Below are positions 38,015 through 47,700 of a stretch of 64,000 nt of DNA, in pieces. Source of the stretch: Flavobacterium johnsoniae UW101 (GTDB lineage: Bacteria; Bacteroidota; Bacteroidia; Flavobacteriales; Flavobacteriaceae). Position 1 is the stretch's first letter; each line of letters starts with the position of its first letter. The notes under the pieces were generated by a model, which had not been told where the DNA came from, searched no databases, and worked only from the letters and a program-made list of their open reading frames with translations. A program made the position numbers and the translations under genes. The stretch lies in NCBI RefSeq assembly GCF_000016645.1, contig NC_009441.1, forward strand, positions 620,001 to 684,000. The letters run 5' to 3'.

Positions 38015-38725
38015 ATGTATAAAAAAATAATATATGTATGGGTTTTATTCAATTGTTGTTTAGCACATACACAGACCGTAAACGAGGTTATTCAAAAAAT
38101 ATCTAAACAATATAGTTTAGCCAAACCATTGCAGTACAAATCAACTTACTCTTTGTATAAAGATTTTGATTCAAAGAAAATTGAAGAAACCTACAAGGGT
38201 ATTTATTACAAAAATGATCTCAATGAAATCTATACTAAAATTGGAGATACTGAAATATTAAATTCAAAAGAAGTATATCTCAAAATTAGTAATAGCGAAA
38301 AAGCAGTTGAAATTTCAAATCCCGTACCGAATTACAATGGTGACTTTGACATAAAACCATTGCTTCAGCTTTGTAAAATTGAGAAATTCGTTGACTATAA
38401 AACATATTGGGAAATAACTCTGACAGCCAAACCTTATTCGAGTCTTTCTTATTCGAAAATCGTGGTGCAGGTTACAAAAAACTACTTTTTACAAAAACAG
38501 GTTTTTTATTACAGCACAGCAGTCAATTTTTCCAATGATTATCGAAAACCGGATCCGCATTATCCGAGGTTAGAAATTGTTAATACCAATTTTAATCGAA
38601 ATGCAGTTAATGCATCGGTTTTTAATACTAAGACATACTTTACAACATCGGCTAAAAAACAAATTGTTCCGGCCGAGAAATTAAAAAAGTATGAGATTAT
38701 TGATCAAAGAGTTATTTCCAAATAA
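38015..38725 (+). CDS. Small secreted protein, possibly LolA-like fold
   Basis: 236 aa. The signal peptide MYKKIIYVWVLFNCCLAHTQT is followed by a beta-rich domain beginning VNEVIQKISKQYSLAKPLQY. The length and alternating strands recall LolA/outer-membrane lipoprotein carrier-like proteins, but no decisive motif is seen. It sits between the 1290-aa protein and the RHS protein, with gaps of 4 and 21 bp. A periplasmic helper for RHS export is a reasonable guess only. Confidence 0.6.
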   Translation: MYKKIIYVWVLFNCCLAHTQTVNEVIQKISKQYSLAKPLQYKSTYSLYKDFDSKKIEETYKGIYYKNDLNEIYTKIGDTEILNSKEVYLKISNSEKAVEISNPVPNYNGDFDIKPLLQLCKIEKFVDYKTYWEITLTAKPYSSLSYSKIVVQVTKNYFLQKQVFYYSTAVNFSNDYRKPDPHYPRLEIVNTNFNRNAVNASVFNTKTYFTTSAKKQIVPAEKLKKYEIIDQRVISK

Positions 38726-38746
38726 ATAAAAATAAAATATAGATAT

Positions 38747-41700
38747 ATGTATATCAACAAACATCTAATAGCATTTGTATTTACACTGTTTTCATTGTTT
38801 GCTTTTAGCCAGCAGGAAGAGACTATAAGTCCTAGGAAAAAAGGAAATCAGTTGAATGGGCAGCCAATTTTACAAGTTTCTGATCCAAAATTGGCAAGTT
38901 TAGATCAGAAAAATGTATTCACTTCCCTTAAACCTTCTGTATCCATTCATTTTGGATTTGAAGAGGATTTATCTGCTTCCTCAGATGAAACATTTTTAAA
39001 TGCTTACGGAACTGTATATTTTGCTGAAGTTGTATTAATTGTGAAACCAATGGACAAAAACGGCAATCCAATTACTACTTATACAGATATTCCAGGTGCT
39101 CCAAAAACAAATCCGTTTGAAGTTACTTTAAAAATCAAACATGACCACGTAACTAAAGAAAAACAGTTCAATGATTATGCTGTCTATCAGCTTCCAGGTG
39201 TTCACAATGCAGATATTACAGTTAAATCTATAAAATATACTGATGTTAACAGCAACGTATTAACTATTACAAATTCGCCTGCCTATGTAGAACTAAAATT
39301 TTCTACAGAGCGTTACTATAATATGCAGTTAAATGCAACACAATATACTTCTGTGTTTCCTTTAACTCATCAGCTTATTAAATACAACGGACTTACCGAG
39401 ACAACAGTTTCACAAGTAAGCGCCGGTGCCGAAGAATTAATCATTAACTGGACAAAAGATGCTGTTGCGCCAGCCGTAGAATATGAGTTAGAATGGACAT
39501 GGATTGACAACTATAGTAAAACTGCAAATGGAAAATTATCTCCTGATGAGATTGCATTAACTGAAAAAGACTTTAAATTAAACAGCACCAGAATTCAAAC
39601 CAAAGACCTTTCATACAGAATACCTCTTGTTTATTCTAAAGGTTATCTGGTTTACCGTGTAAGACCTGTTGGACGATTTCTTGACAATACTAACAAAAAC
39701 TTTTACGGACAATGGACAAGCGGTTTAACAGATGCTTATACAAAAGTAAGTCACTGGCCTCATTTCGTAGAGATTGATCAGGCACACGAATCTGGAAAGA
39801 AAAACTGGCAGTATCAGGCATCATTTGCAGAAGATGGTAAAAAGAAAGAAGTTGTTAGTTATTTTGATGGAAGTTTGCGTAATCGCCAAACTGTAACTAA
39901 AACAAATACTCCGGGAGAAGAACTGGTAGGTTCTCAATTAAAAGCAACTCAAGGAAAAGCTATTGTTGGTGAAGTCATTTATGATAATCAGGGAAGACCG
40001 GCAGTTGAAGTGTTGCCTGCTCCGGTAAACTCATCAGGAATTCATTTTTATAATGATTTAAATAAAAACGCATCAAATACAATTTACTCTCATAATGATT
40101 TTGACTGGGATAATCCAACAGTTACAGACTGTACTCCTATCCCCGCTCCTACAATGTCAAATGCAAATGGTGCAGGTAAATATTATTCTGAGAACAATAC
40201 AGTTAACAGCAACTATAAAGATTTAGTTCCAAATGCACAGGGTTATCCTTTTTCTCAAGTAGAATATACTCCTGACAATACAGGAAGAATTAAAAGAAAA
40301 GGAGGCGTTGGAAAAGACCACCAAATTGGCACCGGACATGAAATGCAATACTTTTACGGCCAGCCAAAACAAGAAGAATTAAACAGACTTTTTGGTTATA
40401 AAGTAGGTGATTTTTCACGTTACAAAAAAAATATTGTTATTGATCCTAATAAACAAGCAAGTGTAAGCTATCTTGATCCGCAAGGAAGAACAGTTGCAAC
40501 TGCACTTGTAGGAGATAACAAAGGCAGTCTTATTTCTTTAGATGATGAAACAAACGACAATCTTCATCTTAAAACTGTAACAAACTTATTGTCAAACAAT
40601 GACAAATATGCTTCTGGCATTAATGGAATTGAAGAAGACGGTATTCGTCTAAATACTCCTGTTTCAGTTGTAAAAGAAGGTGAAGTTAAAATCGAATACA
40701 CTTTCAAAAAAGATATTGCATCTTATACAGATTCCTGCTTAACCACAAAACAATACCCATTTGTTTACAATTGGTCTATTGGGATGAAGAATGATTGTGC
40801 CGATGAATTACTTACTGGAAATCCGTTAACTACAAAATTTGGCACTTTCAGCTTAGATACTTTCAGTCCTGCTGCTATAGAACTTCAAAAAAGAGAATAT
40901 TTTGCATTAGAAAACGGACAGCATCTTAAGGTAGGCACCTATCCTTTGAGTAAAGATCTTAGAATCGATTATGATGCACTAAACAAATACGCAGATGACT
41001 ATATTGCTCAAATAATATCAGATAAAAAATGTTTACCAGATTACGCAGGTCTTGAACCGGATATTACGGCAGAAGATTGTAATGTTACCTGCAAAAGCTG
41101 TGAGGAATCTTTAATCTGTACAAACCTTACAAAAGAACAATGTGATGCTTTCAAATTAAAGCTGTCGGCTGACCCGGCAGATTTAGGTAAAGTAAGCGAA
41201 AGAGAATCTTTTATAACAGATGCAGAGGTACAATATGTAATTAAAAATCTTAATGCATTTTTTACTGTTTCAACATTTGCTTATAATGGAACACAATTTA
41301 CTGCAGCGGGTATTGACCAAAAAAACATACTTCCAAAAGTAACCGCATACAAAGCCGAATTTAGAGGCTTATTATCTGGTTGTCGTGAATTGTGCAAACA
41401 GCCAATAAATGTTTGTAATCTTAATCTTGAAGTATTATTAGGTGACGTAAGTCCTAATGGCCAATATGGTTCTGTAGCCGGTTTAGATGCTGAAGACGAA
41501 GAAATTAATGATCCTGCATCAAGTAAAATAACAGATCCATTAAGTATTTTTAATGAAAATAACCAGCTTTTATATGGCGGCTATACAAATGGCGTAGAAC
41601 TTGACCCGGACACTAATCAAAATGTTCCTGTAAAAATTTCAAACTATAACTGGAAAAAACCATTCGGAGGATCTTATAAAGAAGCAGATGGAAGTATCTC

Positions 41701-44700
41701 TAAAATTAGAGTAACACTTGTTGGAGACGGAGTATATAGACCAAGTCTTGTTGACACTGTTACTTTAACAGAAAACGACCGCGATCCAGAAAGCGATGAT
41801 CCAAATGTATTCTTAGTTGAACCAAAATATTTACGTTATGTAGCAGATTTCATTCCGTTATGGAAACCAAGCTGGGCAAACGCATTATTGCCTTATCACC
41901 CAGAATATCAATATTATGTTTATAATTCTGCATTTTGCGAAAAGTTTAATGCAATTGGTGATAATTCAGATGGATTTGATGAAAAATTAAGAAACATTGA
42001 TTACGCTGATCCTGAAACAGGAGTAATTAAAGACAATACTATTTTTACACCTGGCGGCATTATAACACAGCTGTCAAATATTGGTGCACAAAATAATGAC
42101 AGCGATCCATATTATCTATCTCGCGCATCTCAAAATAATGTAGAATCTGAAGCAGATTTTACTTTGAGAAAAGACATAATGAAAGAAGCCATAAATACAA
42201 ATTTTGATGGTATCGCTCAAAGCAATGGAAAGAAGTTAAATATGCTTCAGGCATCATATTACTTTGCCGTATATTCAAACGGAATCACTCCAGAATCAGT
42301 ATATGAAGATTATATCAATTTATCTACTGCTGACTTATTAGTTAAAATTAACGCAATTCAGGATCCAATAGTTAAACAGCAGATCTGGACAAACTTCAGA
42401 ACATATTATACTGGGCTTAAGCAAAAAACACGTACAGTTTTCTCACATGTTTATGCAGCTACTAGAAATAATTACAATGATTGTATTGGTAATGTAGAAA
42501 GCTCAGACACTTTTGTTACTTTATTTAAAAAATATACAACAGTTGGCAATCCGCACAACTATGAGAGAATCACAAGATTAGTAAATACTATTCCTGAAAA
42601 TCCTTCTCTACCAAGCGGAAGTGAAGGAATCGAATGGGCATGCTCAGAAGAAACATCTTCATTATTTGCGACTAAAGAAAAAAGATTCATCCCTGCAGAT
42701 TATGGATATGATTCTGCCCTTACAGATGCTCAGGCTATTTCTGATTTAAGCACAACTACAGAAAAAGCCATGTATATGGAAACTGGAAAATGTCCTATGG
42801 CATTTGAAATGGAATATTTCTTAAAAGGATTAGTAGATAAAAAAATTCAAAGTCAAGGTTTACTTGTAAATGGTCTTAAAACTACAAGTATGATATACCT
42901 GACCAAAAATTTATTTAATGCACAGGTAAATCCAACTTTTAATTTACAAACGGCATCAGAAACTCCAAAGATAAAATCTTATGAAGATGCTTCTGGAGCT
43001 TTAAATATTACTTTTACCCACTTAGGCAATGAGATTGCAACTCCTATCGAATTAAGATTTGTTAACAATTCATCTTACTATCAGGATGCCTGTGGTAATA
43101 ATGTAAATACACCAAGATGGGAAGATATCGTAGACTTTAAAAGTTTTTACTATATCCCGGATTCTTATGATAATGTGACTAAAACTTATAAATTTCAAAT
43201 TATTGGAATTGTAAAACGTGACGGAGTGGCTTCAACTTGTATTTCTCCAGAAGAAATTATCATTGAAGGTACTACTAAAGCAAATGTGGGAGAATGCTCT
43301 TATTTAATAGATGCTCCATGTGATAAAAAAGACAAATTTGATGACTCATTCAGAAAATTAGTATTTAATCTGCAGACATTAGGAACTATTAGAAGCGCTA
43401 GTTTAGACATTACTAACAATCCTGTTTTCACAGATGGATACTTGTATACTTATTTTGGTATTAAACCAAATGATATTGTAAAATGGAAAAATACAGCTGA
43501 TGGGGTTTCAATTTCTGTAAATGATGAAAATCGTGTAGTTTTAAATCTTGGAGGTTATAATTTAGGTTCAGAACGTATTACTAGTTTTTCAATTGGAAAC
43601 GTATTAGGAAATTACAACCAGGTAAGAATAGGGACAAAAAGATCAGTATTTTTATTTTCAACAAGACAAGTTACAGCTAAAATAACTTCTGGAAATACAA
43701 ACAGACCATTATATCTTGTTTGTTGCTCTCCTTGTGGTGAATGGGATTATAATGGAGATGGTTTAGGCGATGCCTGCGGAGGCGGTGGAAACTGTGGTAC
43801 TGTAGATACTGACGGCGATGGAATCTATGACGGCTGCGACAACTGTCCTAATACACCAAACCCAAATCAGGAACCTTGTAACAGCTACACTCCTATTACA
43901 TCTTGTACCGTTGCAGGAGCTGACGAACTTACTTATGAAAACAACATAAAAAATATTCTAAACGATTTCTTAATTACAAGAAATCATGAAGTTAATGCAA
44001 GCGGAGATTTTTATAAAGCTGGAAGTGTTTCAAGCTACAGCCCTATTAATGCTTTTGTGAGAGATTCTAAATTAGTTTCTCATTTCCAAAAACAAAGAAC
44101 AAGATATACTGAAAATAACTTCCGTCCGGTTGTTATAGACAAATACTCTATTGTAGCAGAAAACGACTTAGTAAGCATCAATTTTGATGAAAATTCAGGT
44201 TCGGTTTACAATAGAAACTTTATTAATTTCTATGGTATTAACATTAAAAGTGCCAGAAGAATTAATTATATAGACGTTACAAGCGACCTGACTTTCAGAA
44301 TTAATTTTGTAGACAGTCAAGGCAGAACTTTAACACAAGAAGGTGGTAAAATTTCTCATTATACTTTTACAAAAATTACAAGTTCAGAGGCTAAGGCTCC
44401 TGCTGTACCTTTCTGTCCTTTCATGTCAGAAACATATCCGCCTAAAACGACAAGCAAAAAATCTTTTGACAGTTTAGATGATTTATATGTTTCTGTAGCA
44501 GATGAAAAAATTATAGAAAACAATCGTTCGTCATTAACAGCAAAGACAGCTAAAAATAATGCTGTTAAATCAATATTAGAAGTAACACCAACTTTCAGTT
44601 GTTCAAACTTATGTATTCCAGTTGCAGTTGCCCCAATAGCATGCAGACCGCAATGGCTTACTTACAAAAATATGATCAACTTACAGGTGCCTGACTATAA

Positions 44701-47700
44701 ACTGCCTGAAGACTTAGATAAATATGCAAAGTTTTTCTGTGAAGCTAATTTTGGTTACATCAGTACTGATTATTTACAATATTTAGCAAAACTTGAAATT
44801 ACAACCGTTAAAAATCCGCTTTTCGTTAGCATAAGCGAATTTGGTTCAACTAAATTAAGATATGGAAATACAGTTACTGCTTCAGTAATTATTCAATATT
44901 ATAATTATGTACAGTCACAAATTGCAAATCCAACAGAAGAATTACTAGTTTGGCAGCAGTTTGCAGATAAGTATGCTGTGGATAATAAAATTTGTCCGCC
45001 TGCAATTATTCCTCCTTCATTTAGTTTAGAAATTCCAAATGAGGAAACAAGGACACCTTGTGAAATATATGCAGCCACAGTAAAAGCTGCTAATAAACAA
45101 GAAATTGAAAATACTTTCTACGCAGGAAAAAAAGAAGAATTTAAAGAAAAATATCTAAAAGCTGCCTTTGAAGGAATTACAGAAACTCTAACTCAAAGTT
45201 CTTTTGATAAAGAATATCAGTATACTTTATACTATTATGACCAGGCAGGAAACTTAATTCAGACCGTTCCTCCACAAGGAGTTAAAAGACTGGATCCAAA
45301 TTCTGATGCCGTTATTAAAGACGTAAGAGAAAACAGCCCGGAAAAAGTAGATACTACTCCTGTAAGCGGTGTTCCAGTGGCACCAGATCACAAAATGCAG
45401 ACACAATATCGTTACAACTCATTAAACCAATTAGTTTGGCAGAAAACACCAGACGGAGGTGTAACTAAATTTGCATATGACGCTTTAGGAAGAATTATTG
45501 CTTCTCAAAATGCAAATCAAGCTTTAGCAACGCCAGCTCTTTTCAGCTATACTCGTTATGATGGTTTAGGCCGAATTATGGAAGCCGGACAGCTTGAAGT
45601 TAAAACTGGTACTGCAATGCACATTAATGAAAACGGAAGATTGGTTTTTGCAAATGATGATTTAGTACCTGTTGATGCAGTTAATGATCATTTCCCTTAC
45701 AACCAAGGGTCTAAATTTGATCAGGTAACCAAGACATTGTATGATATTCCGGTTAAAGATACAGAAGACTGGTTTACCTCTTATGCTGGAGATAATAACC
45801 ATAAAAGAGTTACTGCTGTATTGTATTATAACCAATTAACAGCAGAGTTAGGAGAAATCAAAGCATACGATAAATACAGCAATGCCATATTGTATGATTA
45901 TGATGTACACGGAAACGTAAAAGAATTAGTTCATCATACCAATAACAATCAAAAATTAATTGATTTTAAACAAGATCTTAAAAAAGTAGTATACGACTAC
46001 GATTTAATCAGCGGAAACGTAAACAAAGTAACGTATCAGCCAAACAGTACTAAAGACCAGTTTATACACCGCTATGAATACGATGCCGATAATAGAATAA
46101 AACAAGTTTATACCAGTAAAGACAATGTAATCTGGGAGAAAGAAGCCAACTATCTGTATTATGAACATGGTCCTCTTGCTCGTGTAGAAGTTGGAGACAA
46201 AAAAGTACAAGGATTAGATTATATCTATACTTTACAAGGATGGTTAAAAGGCGTAAACTATGAAAGAATCGGATTTTATGATGCCGGAAAAGATGGTTTA
46301 GTTGTGGCAAAAGATGCTTTCGGCTATGCTTTAAATTATTATACAGGAGATTACAAATCGAGATTTAATGTTAACGGAAATAACAATCCTATTGACAATA
46401 CAATCTTTAGTTTTAGTAAAGATCTCAGCGGTAATTCAAATTTATATAACGGAAACATCAAGGAAATGGTTACTTCTCTGTTAAATACCAGCCAGCAGCC
46501 TATTCCTACCCAGTTCAATTATTATAAATACGATCAGCTTAATCGTATTAGCAGCATGAACTCTAAAGCTATTTCATATAACATAGGCGGTACAACAAAT
46601 TCTCCAGTTGACGGATTTAAAAGCAATTACAGCTATGATAGAAATGGTAACTTAGACAAAACTAATGTCTGGGCTCCATTAGCAGACGGTTCATTAAACA
46701 CAACGCAAATGGATCAGCTGAGTTATAATTATTTAGCCGGTACTAATAAACTAGATCACGTTAAAGATGCCGTTCCAAACGGTGCATTTTCAAACGATCC
46801 AAATAATGCAAATGATACATCGTTAGACATTGACAGTCAAGATGCCGGTAACTATGCATACGATGAAATAGGCCAGTTAATTAAAGATGCTAAAGAAAAT
46901 TTAGACGAAATTAAATGGCGTGTTGACGGTAAAGTTGAATCTGTAACGAAATTTAAAAATACACCGCAGCAAAAGGTAGTTATTAGTTTTGAATATGATG
47001 GTTTAGGAAACCGTACAGCCAAAAAAACGACAACGGCAACGTCATCTAAAACAACTTATTACCAGCGTGATGCTCAAGGGAATGTTTTGAGTACTTATGA
47101 AATGCAAGAAGAAGGCGGTACAACAAAGTATTTCCTTGTTGAACAGGAAATATACGGAAGCAGCCGTTTAGGAGTTGAAAGAGGAAGATTAGAAATAACA
47201 AAAGATGTTGCTTCTGCGCTTAAAAATTCTAAAACAATTACAGCAAGCGAGAAAAATGCAATTGTTGCAAAAGTGGCAGAAACAGTTTCTAAAGCCGGAA
47301 TAAAATTCTCTACTGAGGGAGGTTTTGCAGTATGGGAAGTAAATAACAAAAACGCAATTAACTTATTTGATAACAAATCAAGAAAAACAGAATCGCTTAC
47401 GGTAAGCACTCATCTAAAAATCGATCCAAATACAGATGCCGAAAATAGTACATTGGCCGTATTCCATGGATCTTCAGTAGAAGGAGATTTTCCTGGTGAT
47501 AATTCTGTAGGATATAGAAGTTCAATTGTATTAGGTATTAAGAAAGTAGGAACGGGCTATAGTCCAACATTCTCTTTAATCAAATACCGTCGAAATCATA
47601 ATAAGTACAAAACAGTAATTAAACTAAAAAAACGTACACGTCATTCATTTAGAAGTTATGCTACTGCGGTTGATTATGATGTAAGACCAACCGACAGACC